The notes under the pieces are model-generated. The model worked only from the letters and a program-made list of their open reading frames with translations, ran no database searches and had not been told where the DNA came from. Position numbers and translations under genes: made by a program. A DNA stretch of 64,000 nucleotides from an uncultured Bryobacterales bacterium (GTDB taxonomy: Bacteria > Acidobacteriota > Terriglobia > Bryobacterales > UBA6623), in assembly GCA_958295955.1 (NCBI GenBank), contig OY282420.1, forward strand, positions 3,052,435 through 3,116,434, read 5' to 3'. Positions 40,910 through 50,110 of this stretch are shown here, piece by piece (positions within the stretch are counted from its first letter, which is position 1; the number at the start of each line of letters is the position of its first letter).

Positions 40910-41830
40910 CTACTGCTCGGCCTCCAGAAAGCGCTCAGCTTCGATGGCGGCCATGCAGCCGGCGCCGGCCGCGGTGATGGCTTGGCGGTACACCTTGTCT
41001 TGCACGTCGCCGGCGTGAAAGACGCCCGCGACGTTGGTCCGCGCGCCGCCGTGCGAGACGATGTAGCCCTGCGCATCGAGGTCCAGTTGGCCGCGGAACA
41101 CTTTGGTGTTCGGGATGTGGCCTATAGCCAGGAACAGGGCGTTGGTCTTGTGCTCCCATTCCCTGCCGTCGACGGTGCTTTTCAGCTTGAGGCCGCTGAC
41201 GGCTTTTTGCGCCGGCTCGAAAACATCCTCGACCGTGGCGTTGACGATCCAGTCGATTTTTTCATTGGCGCGGGCGCGGTCGAGCATGATTTTCGATGCT
41301 CGGAACTCACTGCGGCGGTGGATGATCGAGACTTCGGAAGCGAATTTGGTGAGAAAGGTCGCCTCTTCCATCGCGCTGTCGCCGCCGCCGATCACGGCTA
41401 CCGGCTGCCCGCGAAAGAAAAACCCGTCGCAGGTGGCGCAGGAGCTCACGCCGTGGCCGATGAGTTGCTGCTCCGAATCGAGGCCGAGCCAGCGGGCGGA
41501 GGCGCCCGCGGCGACGATCAGGGTTTTTGTTTCCACCATGTCGCCGCCGATCCAGACCTTGAAGGGGCGCTCGGAAAGATCGACTCGAGCGACATGGCCG
41601 GGCTTGAAAATTGCGCCGAAGCGCTGCGCCTGCTTTTTCATGTTTTCGACCAGTTCGGGGCCCATGATTCCCTCGGGGAAGCCGGGGAAGTTCTCGACCT
41701 CGGTGGTCAGCGTGAGTTGGCCGCCGGCTTCGGGGCCTTCGACGACGAGGGGCTCCAGGTTGGCGCGGGCGGCGTAGATGGCGGCGGTGTTGCCGGCGCA
41801 GCCGGAGCCGATAATCAGAACGTTGAGCAT
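40910..41830 (-). CDS. trxB: Thioredoxin reductase
   Basis: The product has 306 residues of typical length. The FAD-binding start is LIIGSGCAGNTAAIYAARAN, the redox-active disulfide is Cys131/Cys134 in SSCATCDGFFF, and the NADPH-binding motif is VIGGGDSAMEEATFL near 150. The C-terminal FAD motif GVFHAGDVQDKVYRQA is present. It reduces thioredoxin with NADPH in the cytoplasm. Its ATG is preceded by GGGAGA, and TAGAAT lies at 41863-41868 on the same strand, giving a ~25-nt leader. It is divergent from the pyrE-like gene. Confidence 0.94.
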   Translation of the reverse strand: MLNVLIIGSGCAGNTAAIYAARANLEPLVVEGPEAGGQLTLTTEVENFPGFPEGIMGPELVENMKKQAQRFGAIFKPGHVARVDLSERPFKVWIGGDMVETKTLIVAAGASARWLGLDSEQQLIGHGVSSCATCDGFFFRGQPVAVIGGGDSAMEEATFLTKFASEVSIIHRRSEFRASKIMLDRARANEKIDWIVNATVEDVFEPAQKAVSGLKLKSTVDGREWEHKTNALFLAIGHIPNTKVFRGQLDLDAQGYIVSHGGARTNVAGVFHAGDVQDKVYRQAITAAGAGCMAAIEAERFLEAEQ

Positions 41831-41862
41831 AAGCGCGATTTCTCCCGGGTAATGAATTCTTC

Positions 41863-41868
41863 ATTCTA
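41863..41868 (-). promoter_or_regulatory. -10 hexamer TAGAAT for trxB
   Basis: On the minus strand TAGAAT lies 32 nt before the trxB ATG and GGGAGA lies between, so this is an ordinary leadered arrangement. It contrasts with the leaderless-type spacing of the divergent gene. Confidence 0.45.
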
Positions 41869-41912
41869 ACGATGCCCGCGCGCGGCGGGGCTTGCGCCGC
41901 CGGTTGGTAGCC

Positions 41913-41918
41913 TATAAT
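41913..41918 (+). promoter_or_regulatory. -10 hexamer TATAAT adjacent to start codon
   Basis: A perfect TATAAT ends 3 nt before the ATG at 41922. Transcription from it would start at or within the first codon. No Shine-Dalgarno is present. Confidence 0.6.
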
Positions 41919-41921
41919 CCG

Positions 41922-42614
41922 ATGGCGCGGCTCTTTCCGGCGAAACAGGCGGATCCCCTGCTCGACGCGTTCTGGGAACAGGGCTTGATCCTCATGGGCA
42001 AGCGCGTGGAGGAGGAATACGCGCTGCGCACGCCGGTCTTCGTCAACCTGCGTCAACGGTTGTACGACGACCTCGAATTGCTGAATTTGCTGGGGACAGC
42101 CTTGTGCCGCAAGATTTTCGAGTTGGCGGCAGGCGCCCCAAGGCCGCAGCAGGTCGTGGGCATTCCCGACACGGCAACCCCATTGGCCCTGGCCGCCGCT
42201 CTTGCCTCCCGCGAAAGCGGCAAGTCTCTACTTTACGGACAGCTTCGCAAACAGCCCGCGGCGTATCCCGGAGGGCAATCCGGCGCCTGCGCTTACATGG
42301 GCGTCCGCGACTCGTCGCGCGAGATCACGCTGATCGACGACGTGATGGCCTCGGGGAAAACGAAGATTTGGGCGATCGACTATTTGCGCGAAGCGGGATT
42401 GGACGCAGCCCGCATTCTCGTCGTTGTCGACCGCGGGCAGGGCGGCGCGCGAATCCTGCGCGAGCGCGGATACCCGGTGCATTGCCTGTACGACATCCGC
42501 GGCGTGATCGAATACTATCTGGCGACCGGCCGCGTGGATGAGCGCACCGCGCGAAAAGCGGTCGATTGGCTCGACCGCCACAACTTCTTGCCTGCGGCCG
42601 CCGGCGGCGGGTGA
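41922..42614 (+). CDS. pyrE: Orotate phosphoribosyltransferase-like protein
   Basis: The product has 230 residues from the ATG at 41922 (MARLFPAKQADPLLDAFWEQ). The PRPP-binding motif is REITLIDDVMASGKTKIWA near 143-160, and an upstream VVGIPDTATPLALAAALASR segment matches the OPRT substrate loop region. Type I phosphoribosyltransferases of this shape convert orotate to orotidine monophosphate in pyrimidine synthesis. An internal lysine-containing loop (LLYGQLRKQPAAYPGG) corresponds to the catalytic flexible loop. A non-pyrimidine phosphoribosyltransferase role is possible but less likely. It converges on the Nramp-like gene with a 5-bp gap. Confidence 0.75.
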   Translation: MARLFPAKQADPLLDAFWEQGLILMGKRVEEEYALRTPVFVNLRQRLYDDLELLNLLGTALCRKIFELAAGAPRPQQVVGIPDTATPLALAAALASRESGKSLLYGQLRKQPAAYPGGQSGACAYMGVRDSSREITLIDDVMASGKTKIWAIDYLREAGLDAARILVVVDRGQGGARILRERGYPVHCLYDIRGVIEYYLATGRVDERTARKAVDWLDRHNFLPAAAGGG

Positions 42615-42619
42615 GCGGG

Positions 42620-43849
42620 TCAGCCGCCCCAAAATCCCGTCAGCGCGACCGTGAACATGTAGAGCGAGAACAGCACGGTAACGACGAGGCCGACGTTCAG
42701 CAATATGCCCGGGCGGTTTTCTCCCGCCACCGATTTTTTGTTGAGCAGGATTGTCACAAAAACGGCCAGCAGCGGCATGGCGATCGGGCTGACGGCCTGC
42801 GAGGCAATCATGATCTGTACGGGCTTGCCGCCGAAAACGGGGACGACCAGCCCAAACATCGCGGCGGCGGCGACCATCGCCCGGAAGACGCCGCGGCTCA
42901 TGTCGCGGGGAATGCCGAGGAAGTCCGAGAGCAGCCACGGTCCCAACAGATAGTTGGGAAACAGCGAGGAGAGCCCGGCGGCAAGGATGCCCAGCACGAA
43001 GCCGGTCACGGCGACGCCGCCGGCGAGCGGCTCCAGGGTTTTCACCATGTCGATGGCGGCTTCGATCTCCATCCCTTTGACGTGGAGGGTCCCCGCGGCG
43101 CAAGCCATGATGGCGGCGTTGATGAAGAAGAGCAGCGTCATGGAGACCGCCGAATCGCGGTCGACCGCGCCCAGGTCTTTCACGGTCCAGCCCTCCTCCT
43201 GGACCAGCACGCTGCGTGTGATCAGCACGACGGAGGCCATTGTCGTACCGACCATGCCGGCGATCAGCAGCTTCGGGTTCCCGCTGTCGGGCATGCCGGG
43301 CATCAGTCCCGCAACGACCTCGGACGCCGCGGGGGGAACGAGCGAAGCGGTAAAGAAAAAGGCCAGCCCCATCACGCTCACCAGCGCCGCGAGCACCTTC
43401 AGGAAAAAATCGTGGCGGCCGACCCAGAACAGCATGACGAGCAGCAAGGTGAAGAACGTCGCCGAGCCGAGCATGGGAACGGCGTAGCCCAGGTACGTCG
43501 CCGTCCATTCCCGCAGGACATCGACGACGATGGCCATGACGCCGATAATCGAGGTGAGTTGGGTGGCCATCAGCGAGCCGATGACGACGACGGTGACCGT
43601 GCTGCCGAAATGCCGGCGGAATACGTGCAAGATCGTGTCGCCGGAAAGAATCGTGACGCGGCTGATGCCGACCACCATGACGTGGGTGAACAGCGAGGCC
43701 GGGATCAACGTCCACAGCAGCGACATGCCGTAGCTCGCGCCGGCCGAAGCCATCGTGGTGACGCTGCCCGTACCGATGACGTAGCCGATGATGAAGATGC
43801 CGGGCGCCAGGGTCTTGGCGGTTGCGGCAAGCCGGCGCAGGTCCGTCAC
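42620..43849 (-). CDS. Divergent Nramp-family transporter lacking the canonical metal site
   Basis: The product has 409 residues and about eleven hydrophobic segments across the whole length. The Nramp-like start LAPGIFIIGYVIGTGSVTTM aligns with the GPG-x-n-DPGN helix of MntH, but DPGN is replaced by GTGS. The sixth-helix M-P-H motif is likewise not recognisable (GMVGTTMASVVLITRS). The fold is therefore Nramp-type but ion selectivity is unpredictable; related groups move magnesium or other ions. Cytoplasmic loops are short and basic. It is probably monocistronic and convergent with the pyrE-like gene. I am confident of the family and not of the substrate. Confidence 0.75.
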   Translation of the reverse strand: MTDLRRLAATAKTLAPGIFIIGYVIGTGSVTTMASAGASYGMSLLWTLIPASLFTHVMVVGISRVTILSGDTILHVFRRHFGSTVTVVVIGSLMATQLTSIIGVMAIVVDVLREWTATYLGYAVPMLGSATFFTLLLVMLFWVGRHDFFLKVLAALVSVMGLAFFFTASLVPPAASEVVAGLMPGMPDSGNPKLLIAGMVGTTMASVVLITRSVLVQEEGWTVKDLGAVDRDSAVSMTLLFFINAAIMACAAGTLHVKGMEIEAAIDMVKTLEPLAGGVAVTGFVLGILAAGLSSLFPNYLLGPWLLSDFLGIPRDMSRGVFRAMVAAAAMFGLVVPVFGGKPVQIMIASQAVSPIAMPLLAVFVTILLNKKSVAGENRPGILLNVGLVVTVLFSLYMFTVALTGFWGG

Positions 43850-43920
43850 GCCGGAAGCTTATCACGGTAACCGCGCCGACTTCCCGCGCGGATGCGAAGC
43901 CAAATCGAGCCGCCGTCCGT

Positions 43921-43926
43921 CATAAT
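43921..43926 (+). promoter_or_regulatory. -10-like hexamer CATAAT adjacent to start codon
   Basis: CATAAT ends 5 nt before the ATG at 43932 of the first M16 peptidase gene, with no Shine-Dalgarno. It is one of the clearest leaderless-type starts in the window. Confidence 0.5.
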
Positions 43927-43931
43927 CGAAG

Positions 43932-45509
43932 ATGAACATGAAATCCTTGGTGAAGTTGCGTTTGCTTTTCGTGGTTGCGCTTGCCGCGTCCGCGCTTTTC
44001 GGCCAGCGGGTTGAGGTCGAGGAATTTACCCTCGACAACGGCATGAATTTTCTGCTGCTGCCGCGCAAGGGAGATCCGAACGTCGCCGCGGGCTGGGTGG
44101 CGAAGGTCGGCTCGGTCAACGAAAGGCCCGGCGTCACCGGCGTGGCGCATCTCTTCGAGCACATGATGTTCAAGGGAACGCACACGATCGGCGCCAAGGA
44201 CATCGAGAAAGATTTGGCTACGATTCGGAAGCTCGACGATCTGCGCAAGCGGATTCAGGCCGAGGAAACGGCGCTGATCGAAAAGCACCGGCGGGGGGCG
44301 ATCGACGATCCCAAGAATCCGCAACACAGAAGCGCGGCCCACGCGGCGCTCATCGAGGAATTCGAGAGGTTGATTCAGCAACAGCGGGAATTGATCGTCA
44401 AGGACGAGTTCGACCGGATCTATACCGCGGCCGGCGCTTCGGGCATGAACGCCGGGACGACCAACGACTTCACGATTTATTTCATCAACGTCCCGGCCAA
44501 CAAGCTGGAGTTGTGGTTCTGGATGGAGTCCGACCGGTTGGCGAACCCGGTTTTCCGCGAGTTCTATTCCGAGCGGGACGTGGTACACGAAGAGCGCCGG
44601 TTGCGGGTCGATTCCACGCCCACGGGCAAGCTCAACGAGCAATTCGACTCGATGTTTTGGCAGTCGTCGCCGTACAACTGGCCCGTCATTGGCTGGCCCA
44701 GCGACTTGGAGGGCATCACGCGCGAGGAAGCCCTTCGGTTTTTTTCGATCTACTACGCTCCGAACAACATCACGGCGGCGATCGTCGGCGACTTCGACGT
44801 GGAGCAGGCAAAGGCATTGGCGCAGCAGTATTTCGGGCGTCTGAAGCGCGGCCCCGCGGCCCCGGAACCGGTGCGTACGCGCGAGGTTGCCCAGCAGGCG
44901 GAGAAGCGCATGACCGGCTACGCGGAAACGCGCCCGACGGTGCATCTGCGCTATCACACGGTTGCCGACGCTCACGTGGATGAGCCGCCTTTGCTGGTTC
45001 TCTCTGCGCTGCTCAACGGGCGCACCGGGCGGCTGTACAAATCTTTGGTCCTGGAACAGAAAGTGGCGGCGCAGGCCGGCGCGGGAGTCAACGGACTCAA
45101 ATTCGACGGCTACTTCGAATTGAGCGGCGTTGCCGCCCCCGGCCACGCTCCGGAGGAAGTCGAAAAAGCGCTGCTGGCGGAGATCGCAGTCATGCAGAAA
45201 GAACTGGTCGGCGAGCGGGAATTGCAGAAAGTCAAAAACCAGCAGCTTGCCGGCGATTTTCGCAAGCTGCGCTCGAAGTTCGGGCTGATGATGCAATTGC
45301 TGAGTTACGAAGCGCTGGGCGAATGGGAGAACATCAACTTGTTTTCAGACCGTATCCAGGCCGTCACCGCCGAAGACGTTCAGCGGGTCGCCAAGAAATA
45401 CTTTTTCGACACGAACAAGAACGTGGCCGTCTATTACACGAAGGAAGGCGCGACTCCCCCGAGAGGCCGCAGACCGGGTTCCGCGGGGCGCGCAGGAGGT
45501 GGGCGATGA
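43932..45509 (+). CDS. M16 zinc metallopeptidase, catalytic member, secreted
   Basis: The product has 525 residues. A signal peptide (LRLLFVVALAASALFGQ) is followed by an M16 N-terminal domain with the inverted zinc motif HLFEH at 73-77 (H-x-x-E-H) and a downstream glutamate in ERDVVHEERRLRVD as third ligand. The second M16 domain starts near 240 (EGITREEALRFFSIYYAPNN). The protease degrades peptides in a closed chamber formed with a partner subunit. The next gene encodes a paralogue without the zinc motif, overlapping by ATGA, so the two likely form a heterodimer like bacterial PqqL/YmxG-type or mitochondrial processing peptidase pairs. Confidence 0.88.
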   Translation: MNMKSLVKLRLLFVVALAASALFGQRVEVEEFTLDNGMNFLLLPRKGDPNVAAGWVAKVGSVNERPGVTGVAHLFEHMMFKGTHTIGAKDIEKDLATIRKLDDLRKRIQAEETALIEKHRRGAIDDPKNPQHRSAAHAALIEEFERLIQQQRELIVKDEFDRIYTAAGASGMNAGTTNDFTIYFINVPANKLELWFWMESDRLANPVFREFYSERDVVHEERRLRVDSTPTGKLNEQFDSMFWQSSPYNWPVIGWPSDLEGITREEALRFFSIYYAPNNITAAIVGDFDVEQAKALAQQYFGRLKRGPAAPEPVRTREVAQQAEKRMTGYAETRPTVHLRYHTVADAHVDEPPLLVLSALLNGRTGRLYKSLVLEQKVAAQAGAGVNGLKFDGYFELSGVAAPGHAPEEVEKALLAEIAVMQKELVGERELQKVKNQQLAGDFRKLRSKFGLMMQLLSYEALGEWENINLFSDRIQAVTAEDVQRVAKKYFFDTNKNVAVYYTKEGATPPRGRRPGSAGRAGGGR

Positions 45510-47005
45510 ATCGGCGCGATTGGATACGCACGGCGGCGGGAGCGGCCGCCTCCGCCGCGTGGCTGCGGGCGGACGACATGCCGGCTCATCCGCGGGAGTT
45601 GCAGTTCCCGCCGTTGAGCTTCGAGCCTCCTTCGGCGGACGAGTACCGTCATGACTTGAGCGCGGGAGCGTCTGCGTATCTGGTCGAAGACCATCAGTTG
45701 CCGCTGGTCACGGTCTCTTTGACCGTGCGCACGGGCGGCTATCTGGTTCCCGACGAGCATCTGGGGCTGGCCGGATTTACCGGCAGTCAAATGCGCTCGG
45801 GCGGCACGAAAACGATGTCCGCGCGCGAGTTCGACGAGGAGGCTGCATTTCTGGCCACGCAGATCTCGTCGAGCATCGGATCGACCTCGGGCGGCGCGTC
45901 GGTCAATTGCCTGAGGCAGAATCTGGATGCATCGCTGGCGATGTTCTTCGACATGCTGAAGAACCCCGGATTCGACCCGGAGCGGCTTGAAATTTCCCGC
46001 ACGCGGACTTTGCAGGGAATGCAGCGGCGCAACGATCAACTGCGCAGCATCCAACGCAGAGAGTTTTCCCGCTTGATGCGCGGCGATAACCATTTCTCGA
46101 CCAAGCAGTCGACCGAGGCGACCGTCAAAGCGATCGCTCCCGACTTCATGCGCGATTTTCACCGCAGCTACTACCATCCTTCGCGCTTCATCTTCGCCGT
46201 GTCGGGCGACTTCGACACGGACGACATGATCCGGCGGCTGAATGCCGCCTTGGCGGACGGTTGGCCCGCGGAAACCAAGGATCCCGGCAAGATTCCGGCC
46301 CCCAGTCACGCCCCGCAAGCGGGAGCGTACATGGTCGACAAGGTCGGACGCGACGTCAATCAATCCCATGTCGCCGTCGGACACCTGGGCATCGAGCGCT
46401 CGAATCCCGAGCACCTTGCCGTCGGCATCATGAACGACATTTTAGGCGGCGGCGGGTTTATTTCCCGCATCATGTCGCGGGTGCGCTCGGACGAGGGGCT
46501 GGCCTACAGCGCCGGTTCTTCGTTTCGGCCGGGAACCTATTATCCGGGGCTGTTTCAGGCGGCATTCCAGTCGCGGAACCCTACCTGCGCGCAAGCGACG
46601 GCGATCGTTTTCGAAGAGATCGACCGCATCCGCAACGAAAAAGTCACGGCCTTGGAGATCGACACGGCCAAGAGCTCGGCAATCGAGATATTCCCGCGGT
46701 TTTTTGCAACGGCGGGTCAAGTGGCGGGAACATTTGCTGCGGACGAATACACAAAGCGGGAAGCCGGCTATTGGCGGAAGTACCGCGAGCGCGTGGCCGA
46801 CGTCAGCATCGACGACGTGTTGAACGTTGCGCAGAAATATCTGCGTCCCGAGAAGCTGGTCGTCCTGGCGGTAGGCGACCGGGAGGCGATGCTTGCCGGC
46901 AACCCCGACAAGCCCGATTACAGCTTCGACAAGTTTGCCCGCGGGGAGGGGATTCACGCCATCCCGCTGCCCGATCCGATGACCATGGAATACCCGGACG
47001 TCTGA
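45506..47005 (+). CDS. M16 peptidase-like protein, non-catalytic partner, secreted
   Basis: The product has 499 residues starting MNRRDWIRTAAGAAASAAWL, a twin-arginine-like export signal. Its ATG overlaps the stop of the catalytic subunit gene and GGAGGTGGGCG precedes it. The M16 fold is evident (LPLVTVSLTVRTGGYLVPDE, GLAGFTGSQMRSGGTKTMSA, FHRSYYHPSRFIFAVSGDFD). At the zinc position the sequence reads FTGSQMRSGG in place of H-x-x-E-H. It is therefore expected to be catalytically inactive and to bind substrate, as in other paired M16 systems. The C-terminal domain retains the R/Y substrate-binding loop region (RVRSDEGLAYSAGSSF). Confidence 0.85.
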   Translation: MNRRDWIRTAAGAAASAAWLRADDMPAHPRELQFPPLSFEPPSADEYRHDLSAGASAYLVEDHQLPLVTVSLTVRTGGYLVPDEHLGLAGFTGSQMRSGGTKTMSAREFDEEAAFLATQISSSIGSTSGGASVNCLRQNLDASLAMFFDMLKNPGFDPERLEISRTRTLQGMQRRNDQLRSIQRREFSRLMRGDNHFSTKQSTEATVKAIAPDFMRDFHRSYYHPSRFIFAVSGDFDTDDMIRRLNAALADGWPAETKDPGKIPAPSHAPQAGAYMVDKVGRDVNQSHVAVGHLGIERSNPEHLAVGIMNDILGGGGFISRIMSRVRSDEGLAYSAGSSFRPGTYYPGLFQAAFQSRNPTCAQATAIVFEEIDRIRNEKVTALEIDTAKSSAIEIFPRFFATAGQVAGTFAADEYTKREAGYWRKYRERVADVSIDDVLNVAQKYLRPEKLVVLAVGDREAMLAGNPDKPDYSFDKFARGEGIHAIPLPDPMTMEYPDV

Positions 47006-47020
47006 TCCGGCTGCCGGCGG

Positions 47021-50000
47021 TCACTCCTTGGTGATCGTCTCGTCGAGGTTGAGGATGAGGCTCGCCATCGTTGTGTAGGCGGCCCATTCGGCCGGCGGGA
47101 GCGGCGCATCGGACGGGCGGGCGCCTTGAGCCAACAAGACTTCCGCCGCGGCTTCGTCGCCGGCGAAGCGGGAACGCTGATGCCGGAACCCCTCGACCAG
47201 GACGGCCAGTTCGTCCGGGCGTGGCCGGCGGGCCGCGGCCAGCCTGAAGGCGTAGCTCAAGCGGGCTTCGGCGCCGCCGCCCGCCTCGCGCATGGCGCGC
47301 GCGGCCAAGGCCCTGGCGGCTTCGACGAAAGCGAAGTCGTTCATCAGGTTGAGCGCCTGGAGCGGCGTGTTCGTGCGCACGGCGCGCACCGTACAGGCTT
47401 CGCGGCCGGCGGAGTCGAAGTTCATCATCGCCGGCGGGGGCACTGCGCGTTTCCAGAACGTATAGAGACTGCGGCGATAGAGATTCTCGTCTTTGTCCAT
47501 CTGGTAATCTTTCGTGCCCGCCAGATCGCTCCAGAGTCCCGGGGGTTGATAGGGCTTGACCGACGGGCCGCCTATCTTCTCCACCAGCAGGCCCGATATC
47601 GCCAGCGCCTGGTCGCGGACGGCCTCGGCCGGAAGGCGAAAGCGGGGGCCGCGCGCCAGCAGGCGGTTTTCCGGGTCGCGCTCGATCAGTTCGCCGCCGG
47701 TGCGCGACGACTGCCGATAGGCGGCGCTGGCGACGATCGTTTTCAGGATATGCTTCACGTCCCAGCCCGATTCCATGAACTCGACCGCCAGCCAGTCGAG
47801 CAACTGCGGATGCGTCGGCCACTCGCCTTGTGCGCCGAAGTCTTCGACGGTCTTGACGATGCCGGTTCCGAACAGCATCTGCCACAACCGATTGACCGTT
47901 ACGCGCGCCGTCAGCGGGTTGTCGCGAGAGGCCGTCCAGCGCGCGAACTCCAGGCGGTTGCGCGGAGACTGCCGCGCGAGAACGGCCGGCGCGCCGGGCT
48001 GCACTTCCTCGGCCGGGGCGTCGTAGGCGCCGCGGTCGAGACGGTAGGTTTTGCGTGGAATCCGGCGTTCGCGCATCACCATCACGGTCGGGATCGAGTC
48101 GGAAAACCGCTGCCGTTCGTCTTCCAGGCCGCGGATTTTCGCGGTGAGCGCCGTGAGCTCCGCCGGGCCGAAACGGTTGGCGTACGCCCGGTCGAGCTTG
48201 CGTTGCGCCGCCGGGCTGCGCCGCTCCCCGGGAACGGCGGCCAGCCGGTCGATGCGCTCGCGAACGGCCTCGACTGCGATTTCTTCGGGAGTCAGGGCGC
48301 GGCTCCAAACGGAAACCCGCTCCATAAGCCCCTCGAAGCCGAGCCCCAGGCCGCGGCCGATTGTGAGCGGTTCCTTCGATTTGATTTCCTGATTCATCTC
48401 GTCGCGAACGATCTTCTTGGCGACGGGTTTTCCATCGATGTAGAGATTCAAGCCCGAAGCAAGGCGGCTGCCGTCGTAAGTGAAAGCTACGTGCCGCCAC
48501 TCGTTGCGAGCGACCTTCGGCTCGGAGTCGATGCGCAGACAATCGTCCAACCAGCGGTTGACGAGGTTGACCTGCAAGCGGCCGTCTTTGAGATAGAAGC
48601 CCCAGCCGGGATTGCTCTGCGTGTCTTCTTCCGCGGGGATGTCGCGTGTTCTGGAGACGATGGCTCCGTCTGCCGCGGCGGGGCGAATCCAGGCGCTTGC
48701 CGTGAAGCGGTCGTAGAAACTGAAATCGGCGATGTCGCCGAGCTCGACGGCGCGTTTCCCGTCGAAGGCTTCCGCCGCTTCGCTGCCCCAAGCGGCGACT
48801 TGGCCGCGGGCGTCGGTCCAATCCGCCGGTGCGGCGGCGGCGCTGCGTTCCCAGTCCAGACGGGCGCGGCGTCCTTCTTCAATCAGCCTCGCGCGCCGCC
48901 GTTTCAGCGAGTCGATCTCGGCCGACATTGCCGCCAGCGTTTCCTGCTGCTCGGCGGTGGGCGCCTGCACGAACGGCGGGGAGTTGCCGTACTTGAACGC
49001 CTTGCCCCTTTCGGGCACGTTGTTGAAGTAGGCGAACATGCCGTAAAACTCCTTCTGCGTGAAGGGGTCGTACTTGTGGTCGTGGCAGCGCGCGCAGCCC
49101 ATGGTGATGCCCAGCCAGACGGTCGATGTCGTATCGACGCGGTCGACTACGTATTCGACTGCATACTCCGCGTCCACGATCCCGCCTTCCCCGTTGCCGC
49201 GGTGGTTGCGGTTGAAGCCGGTGGCGACGATCTGCTCGAGAGTGGCGTTGGGCAGCATGTCGCCGGCCAGTTGCTCGACGGTGAACTCGTCGAAGGGTTT
49301 GTTGGCGTTGAAGGCGTCGATGACCCAGTCGCGCCAGCGCCACATGTAGCGCTCGGCGTCGGTCTGGTAGCCGTTGGTGTCGGCGTACCGCGCCGCATCG
49401 AGCCAGCGCGCCGCCATGCGCTCGCCGTAGCGGGGAGAGGACAGCAGACGGTCAACGACCTTCTCGTAGGCGTTGGCGGATCTGTCCGCCAGGAAGGCGT
49501 CGATTTCTTCAAGCGAGGGCGGGAGGCCGTTCAGATCGAGGCTGACGCGGCGGATCAGCGTTTCGCGGGCCGCTTGCGGCGACGGGGAGAGCCCTTCGGT
49601 TTCGAGGCGTTTCAAGACGAATGCGTCGATCGGGTTTTTTACCCAATCCGCTTGCCGCACCGCCGGCGTCCGCGGGGATTGGGGAGCGACAAACGCCCAA
49701 TGTCCGCTCCATTCCGCGCCTTGGTCGATCCAGGTTTTGATCAAGTCGATTTCGGATTGCGTCAGCCCGGCGTGGCCGGCGTAGGCGGGAGGCATGCGGC
49801 GGGCCGGATCGCCGCTGCTGACGCGCAGGTAGAGCTCGCTGCTCGCCGGGTCGCCGGGAACGATGATTTTTCGCCCGGAGCCGGAGTCGATGCGGGCGCC
49901 GCGCTCGGTGTCCAGGCGGAGTTTCGTGGTGCGGTTCGAGGCGTCCGGGCCGTGGCAGGTAAAACACTTGTCGGAGAAAATCGGACGGATGTCCTTGCTG

Positions 50001-50068
50001 AAGCGGACGGTAGCAGCATCGGCGAGGGCGCACAAGGCGAGCGCCGGCAAGAAAAGCGTGATGCGCAT
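47021..50068 (-). CDS. Cytochrome/LamG/DUF1549-DUF1553 secreted protein
   Basis: The product has 1015 residues. A signal peptide (MRITLFLPALALCALADAAT) leads into a planctomycete-type cytochrome domain with CFTCHGPDA near 36-44. DUF1549 (~140-370) ends with CARCHDHKYDPFTQKEFYG, a second CxxCH. A concanavalin/LamG insert (~430-610, for example FYDRFTASAWIRPAAADGAI and NEWRHVAFTYDG) may bind glycans. DUF1553 follows (~700-960), containing WTASRDNPLTARVTVNRLWQ and MNDFAFVEAARALA. The family is inferred to act in extracytoplasmic sugar oxidation. Unlike the 33.8-kb homologue no DUF1501 gene follows. TATAAT lies 10 nt before the ATG on the minus strand. Confidence 0.87.
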   Translation of the reverse strand: MRITLFLPALALCALADAATVRFSKDIRPIFSDKCFTCHGPDASNRTTKLRLDTERGARIDSGSGRKIIVPGDPASSELYLRVSSGDPARRMPPAYAGHAGLTQSEIDLIKTWIDQGAEWSGHWAFVAPQSPRTPAVRQADWVKNPIDAFVLKRLETEGLSPSPQAARETLIRRVSLDLNGLPPSLEEIDAFLADRSANAYEKVVDRLLSSPRYGERMAARWLDAARYADTNGYQTDAERYMWRWRDWVIDAFNANKPFDEFTVEQLAGDMLPNATLEQIVATGFNRNHRGNGEGGIVDAEYAVEYVVDRVDTTSTVWLGITMGCARCHDHKYDPFTQKEFYGMFAYFNNVPERGKAFKYGNSPPFVQAPTAEQQETLAAMSAEIDSLKRRRARLIEEGRRARLDWERSAAAAPADWTDARGQVAAWGSEAAEAFDGKRAVELGDIADFSFYDRFTASAWIRPAAADGAIVSRTRDIPAEEDTQSNPGWGFYLKDGRLQVNLVNRWLDDCLRIDSEPKVARNEWRHVAFTYDGSRLASGLNLYIDGKPVAKKIVRDEMNQEIKSKEPLTIGRGLGLGFEGLMERVSVWSRALTPEEIAVEAVRERIDRLAAVPGERRSPAAQRKLDRAYANRFGPAELTALTAKIRGLEDERQRFSDSIPTVMVMRERRIPRKTYRLDRGAYDAPAEEVQPGAPAVLARQSPRNRLEFARWTASRDNPLTARVTVNRLWQMLFGTGIVKTVEDFGAQGEWPTHPQLLDWLAVEFMESGWDVKHILKTIVASAAYRQSSRTGGELIERDPENRLLARGPRFRLPAEAVRDQALAISGLLVEKIGGPSVKPYQPPGLWSDLAGTKDYQMDKDENLYRRSLYTFWKRAVPPPAMMNFDSAGREACTVRAVRTNTPLQALNLMNDFAFVEAARALAARAMREAGGGAEARLSYAFRLAAARRPRPDELAVLVEGFRHQRSRFAGDEAAAEVLLAQGARPSDAPLPPAEWAAYTTMASLILNLDETITKE

Positions 50069-50078
50069 TCTGCATTGA

Positions 50079-50084
50079 ATTATA
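50079..50084 (-). promoter_or_regulatory. -10 hexamer TATAAT near start codon
   Basis: On the minus strand a perfect TATAAT ends 10 nt before the ATG at 50068. The transcript would have a leader of only a few nucleotides, and no Shine-Dalgarno is seen. Confidence 0.55.
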
Positions 50085-50110
50085 AGCTCTGCCGCTCGGG
50101 AACGGCGGCG

